Below, piece after piece: positions 45,890 through 53,792 of a stretch of DNA of 64,000 nucleotides. Each line of letters starts with the position of its first letter. The stretch's first letter is position 1. The position numbers were made by a program, and so were the translations under genes. The notes beneath the pieces are model-generated. The model saw nothing but the letters and a program-made list of their open reading frames with translations. It did no database searches and had not been told where the DNA came from. Source of the DNA: Domibacillus sp. DTU_2020_1001157_1_SI_ALB_TIR_016 (GTDB lineage: Bacteria > Bacillota > Bacilli > Bacillales > Domibacillaceae); contig NZ_CP135438.1 in assembly GCF_032341995.1 (NCBI RefSeq), positions 744,001-808,000 on the forward strand. The letters are read 5' to 3'.

Positions 45890-46613
45890 CGAGCCCTTGG
45901 CAAGAGATGAGTTGAAATATCTCTTGCTCAGGACCCGCGAAGTAGAAGTGACAGGGGAAGCGAGCAATATAGCCGACTCTCTTCCGCAAATTAAACAAAC
46001 AAAACCAGATCTTGTTTTTTTGGATATTGAGCTTTCTGAAGAAAGCGGCTTAGAGCTGGCGGCTGAAATTCGCCACCTTGAACATAAGCCGGCGATTGTT
46101 TTTGCGACTGCTTATGATGAGTTTGCCCTGCAGGCTTTCGAGTTGAATGCTATTGATTATGTGCTGAAGCCATTTGACGAAAATCGAATCAACCAAACAA
46201 TCGACAAAATTAAAACAATCCGCATGATCGGCGGGCAGCGCTCAGACATTCTTGCAGAAATGCCAAAGCCTTCTGCCGAGCTGCAAACTGGAAAACTGGC
46301 GGTGGCCGCCGATGAACGCATTGTGCTGATTGACCGGGAAACGATTCTTTATACAGCTTCTTCAGAAGGAAAAACCCTAATTAAGACGATGTCTTCTGAA
46401 TACAAAACACAGGAATCCCTAACTGCGATTGAGAAAAAGCTCAGCTCCTCTGCTTTTATCCGGGTACACCGAAGCTTTTTAGTAAATATCAACCATATTG
46501 ATCAAATCGAGCCATGGTTTAACTCAACCTACAATTTAGTCATGAAAGACGGATCAAAAGTGCCGGTCAGCCGTACATATGTAAAAGAGCTAAAGCAGTT
46601 AATCGGATTTTAA
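45864..46613 (+). CDS. lytT: LytT-type response regulator with LytTR DNA-binding domain
   Basis: A 249-residue regulator. The receiver has the acidic pair in IVDDEPLARDE, phosphoacceptor Asp54 in LVFLDIEL and Lys in DYVLKPFDE. The C-terminal LytTR domain ends FIRVHRSFLVNINHI and PWFNSTYNLVMKDGSKVPVSR. LytTR proteins bind pairs of direct repeats one or two helical turns apart; such a pair lies 5 to 30 bases downstream of this gene, in front of cstA. AAAGGAGG is within the end of lytS. Confidence 0.92.
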   Translation: MMKAFIVDDEPLARDELKYLLLRTREVEVTGEASNIADSLPQIKQTKPDLVFLDIELSEESGLELAAEIRHLEHKPAIVFATAYDEFALQAFELNAIDYVLKPFDENRINQTIDKIKTIRMIGGQRSDILAEMPKPSAELQTGKLAVAADERIVLIDRETILYTASSEGKTLIKTMSSEYKTQESLTAIEKKLSSSAFIRVHRSFLVNINHIDQIEPWFNSTYNLVMKDGSKVPVSRTYVKELKQLIGF

Positions 46614-46617
46614 CGCT

Positions 46618-46646
46618 TTTTTGCAACTCAGCCGGTTATTTTTGCA
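46618..46646 (+). promoter_or_regulatory. Direct repeat TTTTTGCA, 21-base period: candidate LytT site
   Basis: TTTTTGCAACTCA and TTTTTGCATTTCA start at 46618 and 46639, exactly 21 bases apart, about 60 bases upstream of the cstA -10. The spacing is what LytTR activators need. Confidence 0.6.
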
Positions 46647-46675
46647 TTTCACGGTGCAAATGCTGCTTATTGCGT

Positions 46676-46711
46676 TGAAAACGCTAACAATTCATTTTCA
46701 TTTGGTATAGT
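46676..46711 (+). promoter_or_regulatory. cstA promoter with cre site
   Basis: TGAAAACGCTAACA at 46676-46689 matches the CcpA consensus TGWAARCGYTWNCW at all 14 positions. It covers the place of the -35 of a promoter whose -10 is TATAGT at 46706-46711. CcpA bound here should repress, so glucose would silence the carrier. Confidence 0.8.
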
Positions 46712-46745
46712 GAAAGGGCAAAAACATATAGGGGAGGCCCTTAAA

Positions 46746-48539
46746 ATGAATGCGATTACAATGGTAATAGGTTCAATTTGTATTTTAATGATTGCGTATC
46801 GTTTGTACGGGACGTTTATGGCTGTAAAAGTGTTAAAACTTGATGATTCGAAAAAAACGCCTGCCCATGAACTTGAGGATGGCAAAGATTACGTGCCGAC
46901 GAATCGGTGGGTCACGTTTGGGCATCACTTTGCAGCCATCGCGGCAGCAGGCCCGCTTGTCGGTCCTATTCTGGCTGCTCAGTTTGGTTATCTGCCGGGT
47001 CTTCTCTGGCTTTTGATTGGAGCGGTTATTGGCGGCGCTGTTCACGATGCGGTTGTTTTATTTGCTTCTATGCGTCAAAAAGGCGAGTCGCTTGCTGAGA
47101 TCGCAAAGAAAGAATTGGGGCCGGTAGCCGGCTTTTGCACAGGTCTTGCCATGTTATTTATTATTACGATTACGATGGCCGGCTTATCCATGGTTGTGCT
47201 TCATGCACTCGAGCACAATCCGTGGGGGACATTTGCGGTTGGCATTACGATTCCGATTGCAATGGGTGTGGGTCTCTACCATAAAAAAACAGGCAATTTA
47301 AAAGGTGCCTCAATTGTCGGATTCCTCCTTATTATGGCTGCTGTTTTCTGTGGTCCATACATTCAAGGAACGATTTTAGGAGATTGGCTGACGCTTGATG
47401 TGAAAACGCTATCGCTTATTTTGCCTATCTATGCTTTTTTTGCTGCAGCACTGCCGGTCTGGCTGCTGTTAGCACCACGTGACTACTTAAGCAGCTTTAT
47501 GAAAATCGGCGTTTTCGTCGCCTTGATTGCCGGTGTGTTTATTGTAAATCCGACCATTGAAATGCCGGCTCTTACACAGTTTATTGATGGAGGCGGACCT
47601 GTGTTAAGCGGTCCTGTCTGGCCGTTTATCTCTATTACCATTGCCTGCGGGGCCATTTCTGGGTTTCACGCTTTTGTCGGATCAGGTACAACACCGAAGA
47701 TGCTGGACCGCTGGAGTGACATTAAACCGGTTGGCTTCGGCGCGATGCTGGTCGAGTGTGTTGTTGGGATTATGGCACTTGTGGCAGCGACTGCTTTGCA
47801 CCCGGGTGACTATTTTGCGATTAACTCCACACCCGAAGTTTTTCGGACGCTTGGAATGGAAACGGTGAACTTAGCCCAGCTAAGCCAGGATATCGGCCTG
47901 GATCTAGAAGGCCGGACTGGCGGCGCTGTAACGCTTGCAGTCGGCATGACGTATATCTTCACCAATGTTCCATGGTTCCATAATCTGGCTTCTTTCTTCT
48001 TCCAGTTTGTTATTATGTTTGAAGCTTTGTTTATTTTAACTGCGATTGATTCAGGAACACGGGTAGCACGATATTTAATCCAGGATTTTGGCGGTGCTTT
48101 TTATAAACCGCTGAAGCGTGTGGACTGGATACCGGGTAATATTTTTGCTAGTGCACTTGCCTGCCTGCTTTGGGGCTATCTGCTTTTCTCTGGAGATATC
48201 GGATCGGTTTGGGCACTGTTTGGCGTATCAAACCAATTAATGGCGTCTATTGGCTTAATTATTGGAGCAACCATCATTTTGAAAATAGCAGACAAGCGTC
48301 GTTATATGCTGACATGCTTAATTCCGCTTTCTTATCTATATGTCACCGTTAACTACGCTGGCTACTGGATGGTGAAAAACGTATATCTGAATGCGGATGC
48401 AGCGGGATACAGCGTTTTAAATGGCATGCTTTCGATTATCATGCTGATCCTGGGCGTTGTGATTATGGCAGCGGCCATAAAAAATTGGCTGCAAAACTGG
48501 AATAACCCAGCCGTAAAAATGCGCAGAGAAACAGCTTAA
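46746..48539 (+). CDS. cstA: CstA-family carbon starvation / peptide or pyruvate transporter
   Basis: A 597-residue membrane protein with about 16 spans. CstA marks are TNRWVTFGHHFAAIAAAGPLVGP, VHDAVVLFASMRQKG, FHAFVGSGTTPKM and FEALFILTAIDSGTRVARY. E. coli CstA and BtsT import pyruvate (and possibly peptides). The start at 46746 follows GGGGAGG; the in-frame ATG at 46710 lies within the promoter. The direct repeats and cre site upstream imply activation by LytT and repression by CcpA. A clean terminator follows. Confidence 0.92.
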   Translation: MNAITMVIGSICILMIAYRLYGTFMAVKVLKLDDSKKTPAHELEDGKDYVPTNRWVTFGHHFAAIAAAGPLVGPILAAQFGYLPGLLWLLIGAVIGGAVHDAVVLFASMRQKGESLAEIAKKELGPVAGFCTGLAMLFIITITMAGLSMVVLHALEHNPWGTFAVGITIPIAMGVGLYHKKTGNLKGASIVGFLLIMAAVFCGPYIQGTILGDWLTLDVKTLSLILPIYAFFAAALPVWLLLAPRDYLSSFMKIGVFVALIAGVFIVNPTIEMPALTQFIDGGGPVLSGPVWPFISITIACGAISGFHAFVGSGTTPKMLDRWSDIKPVGFGAMLVECVVGIMALVAATALHPGDYFAINSTPEVFRTLGMETVNLAQLSQDIGLDLEGRTGGAVTLAVGMTYIFTNVPWFHNLASFFFQFVIMFEALFILTAIDSGTRVARYLIQDFGGAFYKPLKRVDWIPGNIFASALACLLWGYLLFSGDIGSVWALFGVSNQLMASIGLIIGATIILKIADKRRYMLTCLIPLSYLYVTVNYAGYWMVKNVYLNADAAGYSVLNGMLSIIMLILGVVIMAAAIKNWLQNWNNPAVKMRRETA

Positions 48540-48543
48540 AGAT

Positions 48544-48578
48544 AAAAAAGACCTAACGTTTCCGGTTAGGTCTTTTTT
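48544..48578. terminator. Terminator after cstA
   Basis: AAAAAAGACCTAAC and GTTAGGTCTTTTTT form a 14-bp perfect stem with a 7-base loop; it reads as a terminator on both strands. Confidence 0.9.
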
Positions 48579-48911
48579 ATATGCAGAATGTCTTACAAAG
48601 ACTCTTTTTCGTGTAATGTGAGGGCAGAGAGGCAAAAGTACAATGATCTGAGGGCAGCAAGTACGAAGAAGGGTACGATTGTCAGTACGAATGTAAGTAT
48701 CATCTGTTGGTCTCGAAACCGGCTGGACTTACATGGTATTTTAAAGAATGTTAATTCATGGTTACGTTTCCATTTCGATTTGAACATTTTTGACTTAACA
48801 TTACATCCCCTTTTCAATTTGGTTAAAAACGGCAAAAATAGGTGTGTAGAAGAAAAAAAGATGGTATAACGTATCTTGTAAGATCTAGTAACCCTTACAA
48901 GGAGGAAAAGT
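48579..48911. other. Intergenic region with doubtful small open frame
   Basis: No firm gene. On the minus strand 48593-48703 a 36-codon frame reads ILTFVLTIVPFFVLAALRSL, one membrane helix with a charged end, but it lacks a ribosome binding site. Near the end lies the hairpin at 48875-48901. Confidence 0.4.
48875..48901 (+). promoter_or_regulatory. Leader hairpin abutting the ribosome binding site
   Basis: CTTGTAAG (48875-48882) and CTTACAAG (48894-48901) form a perfect 8-bp stem whose last G is the first base of GGAGG at 48901-48905. It may stabilise the 5' end of the mRNA or tune translation of the next gene. Confidence 0.5.
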
Positions 48912-49694
48912 ATGAAAATCAAACAACCACTTTTAAAAGCAACAGCTCCAGCATTGGCCCTTGGCCTGGCTTTCGGTGCGCAGGCAGACGCGGAGGCAGC
49001 AAACGTTAAAACAGCCGTGCAGGCGTCCGTAGGGACAGAAGCAGCTGCAAAAGAAAAAAGCGGAGGTTCGATTTTACACCGTTTGAATCCTATTGAAAAA
49101 AGAGTATCTTCCATTGAAAGTGAACTCGCCATTGTCGTTTCTGGACTCGAAAGCACAGAAACGCTGACATCTGAAGAGTACGATGGGTATTTGAGCCAGT
49201 TGAATTCACTGCTTAACCGGACGAACGCAGCGACCAACCAATTGAATGCAGTAGCGAAAAAATCCGGGGAAGATGCACCTGAAGTGATAGAAGTAGAAAA
49301 CAAGATTGGTGATGTGGTGACGCAGGTCTTAGACACTCAGAATCTATTAGGCACGATCGAAATCGTTCCAGAGACGCCAGAAGTAGAAATTCCTGAAGAA
49401 GGAACAGTGGAAGAACCTGCAGCTCCTGTAGAAGAAGGAACGGATGAAACAGAGGTTCCTGAGGAAGACACAACTGAAACTATAACTCCTGAAGAAGGAA
49501 CAGTGGAAGAACCCGCAGCTCCAGTAGAAGAGGGAACGGATGAAACAGAGGCTCCTGAGGAAGACACAACTGAAACCACAACTCCTGAAGAAGAAACAGA
49601 TGAAACAACAGCTCCAGTAGTTGAAGATCCGTATGAGGGAACTGCTCCGGCAGTGGAAACAGATGAAACGGCAGGAGATACTGTATTACCATAA
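48912..49694 (+). CDS. Secreted acidic protein with tandem Glu/Thr/Pro repeats
   Basis: A 260-residue protein with a Sec signal peptide: MKIKQPLLKATAPALALGLAF, cleavage probably after AQADAEA (about residue 28). The mature part has a helical region (about 50-130, RLNPIEKRVSSIESELAIVV) resembling a small coiled-coil bundle. A Pro/Glu/Thr/Ala-rich tail follows that contains two 32-residue repeats and a shorter third. There is no sortase motif or membrane anchor, so it is probably released or held by charge. I do not recognise a named family; similar proteins occur in the coats or cell surfaces of Bacillaceae. ACAAGGAGG lies directly after the leader hairpin. A terminator follows. Confidence 0.75.
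   Translation: MKIKQPLLKATAPALALGLAFGAQADAEAANVKTAVQASVGTEAAAKEKSGGSILHRLNPIEKRVSSIESELAIVVSGLESTETLTSEEYDGYLSQLNSLLNRTNAATNQLNAVAKKSGEDAPEVIEVENKIGDVVTQVLDTQNLLGTIEIVPETPEVEIPEEGTVEEPAAPVEEGTDETEVPEEDTTETITPEEGTVEEPAAPVEEGTDETEAPEEDTTETTTPEEETDETTAPVVEDPYEGTAPAVETDETAGDTVLP
49392..49583 (+). repeat. Two 96-bp in-frame tandem repeats
   Basis: Units 49392-49487 and 49488-49583 each encode 32 residues beginning PEEGTVEEPAAPVEEG. They differ at only a few bases, so duplication is recent. A partial third unit (PEEETDETTAP) follows. Confidence 0.85.
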
Positions 49695-49779
49695 AAACAG
49701 TAGAATGTTTGGTAACATAAATAAATAAATAAAAGCTTTTGCCAACCCACATACCTGGCAAACAACCGATAAAGGATGA

Positions 49780-49813
49780 GAAAACCCCTGGCTTCCAGGG
49801 GTTTTCTTTTTCT
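49780..49813 (+). terminator. Terminator after the secreted protein
   Basis: GAAAACCCCTGG and CCAGGGGTTTTC with a 3-base loop, then TTTTTC. The rest of the 49695-50000 gap shows nothing notable. Confidence 0.88.
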
Positions 49814-50000
49814 TGGTAAGTAGAAATAGTTGTTTTATTCATCATCTAAAGCATTTAACAGTTCACCATGGAAAATCTCTGAATATTGTTAAAACGAGCC
49901 AGATTTTTTAAAAAGAAGATTGCGGGAGTGAGAACAAATAGATTATGCTTAGGAAAATTATATGAACGATTTCCTTATGTGTTCAATAGGCGGTGCATCG

Positions 50001-51269
50001 ATGGAATTGATAACGAAGGACTTACTCATTAATTTTCTATTTGTTTTGCTTCCTTTGTTTTTAATGCAAATGTTTTATTTATTGAAGTATTCATACCGCT
50101 TTGAAAGGTTTAAAGACACCTGGTTTGTCATCTTCCTGCTGATCTCCTTAGCGATGTGCATGTTTTTCCCCTTTTCATTCGGAAATGGGTTTACATGGGA
50201 TCTTCGCAGAGTTCCTCTTCTGCTGGGATTCTTATATACGGGACCCAAAAATGGTTTTCTTCTACTGGCGGCTCTTCTTTTAATCCGTTATTTTGTAGGG
50301 GGAAGCGGCTTTTATGTGACTCTTTGGTCTTATACTGCGATGGCAATATTAGCTGCTCTTGTCTCTAAATACTACATAAAGATGCCTTTAAAACAAAAGT
50401 TACTATCAAGCGTTTTATTGGTTTTTATTTCTATGCTGCTTACTTACTTTGCTGCCATAAAGGTTTCGGATATTTCTTTAACAACCAATATGTGGATTGT
50501 TTACTTTTTACTCAACATTGTAAGTATGTGGATTGCTACAGCTATTTGGGAAGTCATTAAAACAAATCTTGATGTCCTGCAAAAATTAATAAAAGCAGAA
50601 AAGCTGGACATTGTCAGTAACCTTGCTGCGAGTATTTCTCATGAAGTAAGAAACCCGCTGACAGCCAGCAGAGGATTTATGCAGTTATCACATGAGAGTT
50701 CGATTTCTCCAGAAACAAAAGAGTATATCAGGCTGTCGATTCAAGAATTGGACAGAGCGACAGACATTATTAATGATTATTTAACCTTCGCTAAGCCTAC
50801 ACCTGAAAAAATGGAGAAAATCCTGGTACATCAAGAGATTCACCAGGTCGTGAATATTCTTACGCCTTTAGCAAACATGAACAGCGTCAATATTAAGTTG
50901 AGCTTTAAAGAAAATGAGTCCTTCCATGTGCTAGGTGAAAGAAAAAAATTAGAACAGGCTCTCATTAATATCATGAAAAATGGAATAGAAGCGATGGAAA
51001 GCGGCGGGGAAATGTTCATCGAAATAGAGTATGAGGTCCAGCGTCTCTGTATCAACATTTCTGATACCGGAAAAGGGATGACCCAAATGCAGATCGATCG
51101 TCTTGGCGAACCTTATTTTACAACGAAAGAAAAAGGAACGGGATTAGGGTTAATGGTTTCATTTAGTATTATTCAAAGTATGGGCGGGAGCATTACAGTA
51201 AGAAGTGAGATCCATAAAGGAACCTGTTTTTCTATTATATTGCCGGTTATTGCTGTTAAGATGTCCTAA
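50001..51269 (+). CDS. kinB: KinB-like sporulation sensor histidine kinase
   Basis: A 422-residue membrane kinase. Five to six spans (about residues 5-195) of the 5TM-LYT kind are followed by a HisKA domain with His in SISHEVRNPLTASRGFMQL, then a HATPase domain: N-box NIMKNGIEAM, DTGKGM and GTGLGLMVSFSIIQ. It resembles Bacillus KinB, which starts the Spo0 phosphorelay. The start at 50001 aligns with the KinB N-terminus (MELITKDLL) and has AGGCGGTG ahead; an ATG at 49962 is a possible alternative. There is no response regulator next to it, consistent with a phosphorelay orphan kinase. Confidence 0.82.
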   Translation: MELITKDLLINFLFVLLPLFLMQMFYLLKYSYRFERFKDTWFVIFLLISLAMCMFFPFSFGNGFTWDLRRVPLLLGFLYTGPKNGFLLLAALLLIRYFVGGSGFYVTLWSYTAMAILAALVSKYYIKMPLKQKLLSSVLLVFISMLLTYFAAIKVSDISLTTNMWIVYFLLNIVSMWIATAIWEVIKTNLDVLQKLIKAEKLDIVSNLAASISHEVRNPLTASRGFMQLSHESSISPETKEYIRLSIQELDRATDIINDYLTFAKPTPEKMEKILVHQEIHQVVNILTPLANMNSVNIKLSFKENESFHVLGERKKLEQALINIMKNGIEAMESGGEMFIEIEYEVQRLCINISDTGKGMTQMQIDRLGEPYFTTKEKGTGLGLMVSFSIIQSMGGSITVRSEIHKGTCFSIILPVIAVKMS

Positions 51270-51431
51270 AATGCCACCGTCAATGTATGCCTTTCCTGTT
51301 GTGAATAAAGCGAATTTTTGGTCAAAATGGCGTCGCCGCTCCAAAGGGTAAATTCAATAGCTATAAGGGGCTGTTTGCGATAGAATAACGATAAAAGTTT
51401 TAAACTTTCAGGCTGGCAGGAGGAAAGGCCA

Positions 51432-52277
51432 TTGAAACAATGGAAAGATCTTTATCACTATTTAATGAGTCAAACAGACCGATTAACAGAAGACTGGTAC
51501 GCAGCACTCGAGAAAGAGGATTCTGCCGGGATTTATGCTTCTGCTACGGCTGAACATGTGCAGCTTTTAAAAAATCAGCATTATAAATTGCACCATTATT
51601 TTTTTCAGATATTCTCAGAAGAAAAACAGGCTTCTGTCCAATCATTTAAGGAATGGGTGATGGAGCTCGCCAGTGATCCAAGCTATCTAGCCACTCCACT
51701 CCATGAAGTATTAAGAGAGTTGTATAGAACTCGCGGCGAATATCTGAAACTTGTAAAAGAATTTGCATCACTGCATAAGGATGAGTATTCTCAAGAAGAC
51801 GTTGATCAATGGAATGAGATGATTATCGACACCATGGATAAAGTAACAACCGTGTTCACAGAGGAGCATAACCGAATTTTAGCCAGAAATTATCAAGCCC
51901 ACCGGGAAATGATTTATGAGTTAAGCGCGCCTGTCATCGTTCTTAACGAAACAACAGGGCTGCTTCCGCTTGTGGGAGAAATTGATCATTCGCGGGCTAA
52001 GTTTATCATTGAAAAAACGTTAAAGCAGTGTGCGCAAAAAAACATAGATGTTCTTTTCATTGATTTATCCGGAGTAGTAGCAATCGACGGAGAAGTCGCC
52101 CAGCGGCTTTTTCAATTGCATGAATCTCTAGGGCTGATCGGTGTAAAAACAACATTATCAGGAGTTCGCCCTGAGGTTGCACAGACGGCCGTGCAATTGG
52201 GGCTTTCTTTTGATAAAATTCCGGTTACCTCAACGTTATCGAGGGCTTTGAATTATAACCCAAAGAACCTTCACTAA
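51432..52277 (+). CDS. RsbR-type STAS-domain protein (RsbR paralogue 1)
   Basis: A 281-residue protein with an N-terminal helical sensor (about residues 1-155) and a C-terminal STAS domain (about 160-275): PVIVLNETTGLLPLVGEID, FIDLSGVVAIDGEVAQR and GVRPEVAQTAVQLG. RsbR paralogues build the stressosome that controls RsbT and sigma-B. At the position after the conserved Asp, where RsbR proteins carry a phosphorylatable Thr, this copy has Gly (AIDG). The start is TTG at 51432 behind GCAGGAGG. A related gene follows at 52718, but a terminator separates the two. Confidence 0.82.
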   Translation: MKQWKDLYHYLMSQTDRLTEDWYAALEKEDSAGIYASATAEHVQLLKNQHYKLHHYFFQIFSEEKQASVQSFKEWVMELASDPSYLATPLHEVLRELYRTRGEYLKLVKEFASLHKDEYSQEDVDQWNEMIIDTMDKVTTVFTEEHNRILARNYQAHREMIYELSAPVIVLNETTGLLPLVGEIDHSRAKFIIEKTLKQCAQKNIDVLFIDLSGVVAIDGEVAQRLFQLHESLGLIGVKTTLSGVRPEVAQTAVQLGLSFDKIPVTSTLSRALNYNPKNLH

Positions 52278-52283
52278 ACAAAG

Positions 52284-52311
52284 GGATCGCTATTATATGG
52301 CGGTCCTTTTT
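52284..52311 (+). terminator. Terminator after RsbR paralogue 1
   Basis: GGATCGC and GCGGTCC (one T-G pair) with an 8-base loop and TTTTT. Confidence 0.75.
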
Positions 52312-52717
52312 CTATTGAGGTAAACTGCCTTTTCGAATTTTTAAAGTGGGAAAATAAATTCCATTTCTCCTGTTTTTTTTGAGCACTAGACAGAATAATT
52401 TTTGCTGTCTGTAAATCAACGGTTTGTTAAGCGGGCCTTCCGCCTGTTTGTCATTTGCTCTTCAAGTACATAACTTTTTGGACAGCTCTAACGTTGAATA
52501 AACTCAGTTAAGTGAGCAGCTACCCCGCAAAGTTGAGTCCTTCGAATCAGCTTTTTTACGATATAATTGAACCCACAAAAACACAACAACAGTTTTATTA
52601 GCGACAAATTACAGCTTATTAGCGGAGTGTAATTTAAGAGTAAAAAGGATTGAAGCCTTTTCATAATTGGGTATATATCTATACATGCAGCAAATACATA
52701 AGGTCTTGGAGGAAAAA
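52312..52717 (+). promoter_or_regulatory. Intergenic region with possible sigma-B promoter
   Basis: The 406 bases hold no gene. Near the end GGGTAT (52669-52674) lies 14 bases after ATTGAA (52649-52654), a partial match to the sigma-B pattern GTTTAA-N14-GGGTAT, and about 44 bases before the RsbR paralogue 2 start codon. Confidence 0.35.
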
Positions 52718-53560
52718 ATGAAGAACGAGTTGCAACTTCTGGGGGAGAAAATTTTAGAAAAAAAATATCAAATTGCCGAACGGGTACATTTGAAAGTAAT
52801 CAACAAAGCAGCAGCACAAAAACTCCCGATGACTGAAAAAGAAATCATCGACATCCGGGCGAATTTCGTCAAGTTATTCGGGGAAAGTCTTCTTCAGGAA
52901 GCTGATGCAGACACAGGGGGCCAGCTTTTTTTAAAATGGGGAAAAGAAACAGGCAAGCGCGTATGTGATTTAGGTATTCCGTTAGATCAAGCATTAAAAG
53001 GAACGAGTTATTATCGAACTTGTATTTGGGAAGTGCTGGGGGAGGAAATGCTGAATCACGATATGTCGCTGGCCACGTCACTAAAGGTAGGTTCTATTTT
53101 AGACCCGCTTTTAGATCAAGCCGTTTATGCATTCAGCTCTGCCTACGTTCAGTGCCACGAAGAAACCCTTGAAAATTCAAAACGCGCTTTTCTAGAATTA
53201 TCCGTACCCGTTGTACCACTCGCAAAAGGAGTGGCTGTATTGCCACTTATTGGAAATATCGATACGGAAAGAGCGCGTCTTTTAATGGAAGAAGTGCTGC
53301 AGAAAGCTTCTGAAAAGCGGTTGTCCCATCTTCTTTTTGATTTATCGGGTGTATTAGTCGTTGATACCATGGTCGCAGATCAAATTTTTAAAATCGAAAA
53401 AGCGCTGGGACTGCTTGGTGTAGAAACCATTTTAATTGGCATCAGGCCGGAAGTAGCCCAAACGATGACAAATCTAGGCATTGATACAGGCCAATTAAAA
53501 ATCAAATCCAATTTAGAACAGGCATTAAAAGACTTAAATGAGTCTTTTGGTCTTTTATAA
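52718..53560 (+). CDS. RsbR-type STAS-domain protein (RsbR paralogue 2)
   Basis: A 280-residue homologue of the previous protein. The N-terminal domain is helical (globin-like in known RsbR proteins) and different from paralogue 1. The STAS domain reads PVVPLAKGVAVLPLIGNID, FDLSGVLVVDTMVADQIF and GIRPEVAQTMTNLG. Here the residue after the conserved Asp is Thr (VVDT), so the usual phosphorylation site is kept. The ATG at 52718 follows TTGGAGG; upstream TTG 52667 and ATG 52685 have no such site. Two RsbR types side by side suggest variable stressosome composition. Confidence 0.82.
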   Translation: MKNELQLLGEKILEKKYQIAERVHLKVINKAAAQKLPMTEKEIIDIRANFVKLFGESLLQEADADTGGQLFLKWGKETGKRVCDLGIPLDQALKGTSYYRTCIWEVLGEEMLNHDMSLATSLKVGSILDPLLDQAVYAFSSAYVQCHEETLENSKRAFLELSVPVVPLAKGVAVLPLIGNIDTERARLLMEEVLQKASEKRLSHLLFDLSGVLVVDTMVADQIFKIEKALGLLGVETILIGIRPEVAQTMTNLGIDTGQLKIKSNLEQALKDLNESFGLL

Positions 53561-53563
53561 AGA

Positions 53564-53654
53564 AGCTGCAGAGCAGCTTCTTTTTTATGTCCAAAGCAGC
53601 TTCTTTTTTATGTCCAAAGCAGCTTCTTTTTTATGTCCAAAGCAGCTTCTTTAC
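53564..53654 (+). repeat. Terminator followed by 23-bp tandem copies of its 3' arm
   Basis: A terminator hairpin (GAAGCTGC and GCAGCTTC, then T6) ends RsbR paralogue 2. Its right arm plus tail, a 23-base unit GCAGCTTCTTTTTTATGTCC..., is then repeated at 53596, 53619 and, partially, 53642, without intervening sequence. The copies are identical where complete. Confidence 0.88.
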
Positions 53655-53745
53655 ATGTATTTTCTCAGTAGCTCCTTTTATGTATATATCAATGGAAAAA
53701 ATGGCAACCTATAGGGGAATGGTCAAGCAAAATAAGTGAACCTCA

Positions 53746-53767
53746 GCCAGCCGGCTGGCCGTATAAT
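53746..53767 (+). promoter_or_regulatory. Palindrome touching a -10 element
   Basis: The perfect palindrome GCCAGCCGGCTGGC (53746-53759) lies 2 bases before TATAAT (53762-53767), in the promoter spacer, where a repressor would block initiation. No good -35 is seen. Confidence 0.5.
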
Positions 53768-53792
53768 TGAAATCATAAATGGAGGTTTTTAA

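Noticed and set aside
48593..48703. 36-codon hydrophobic minus-strand frame
   Set aside because: One possible membrane helix but no ribosome binding site or neighbour support.
53573..53654. CRISPR-like array
   Set aside because: The 23-base units are directly abutting without spacers, so this is a simple tandem repeat.
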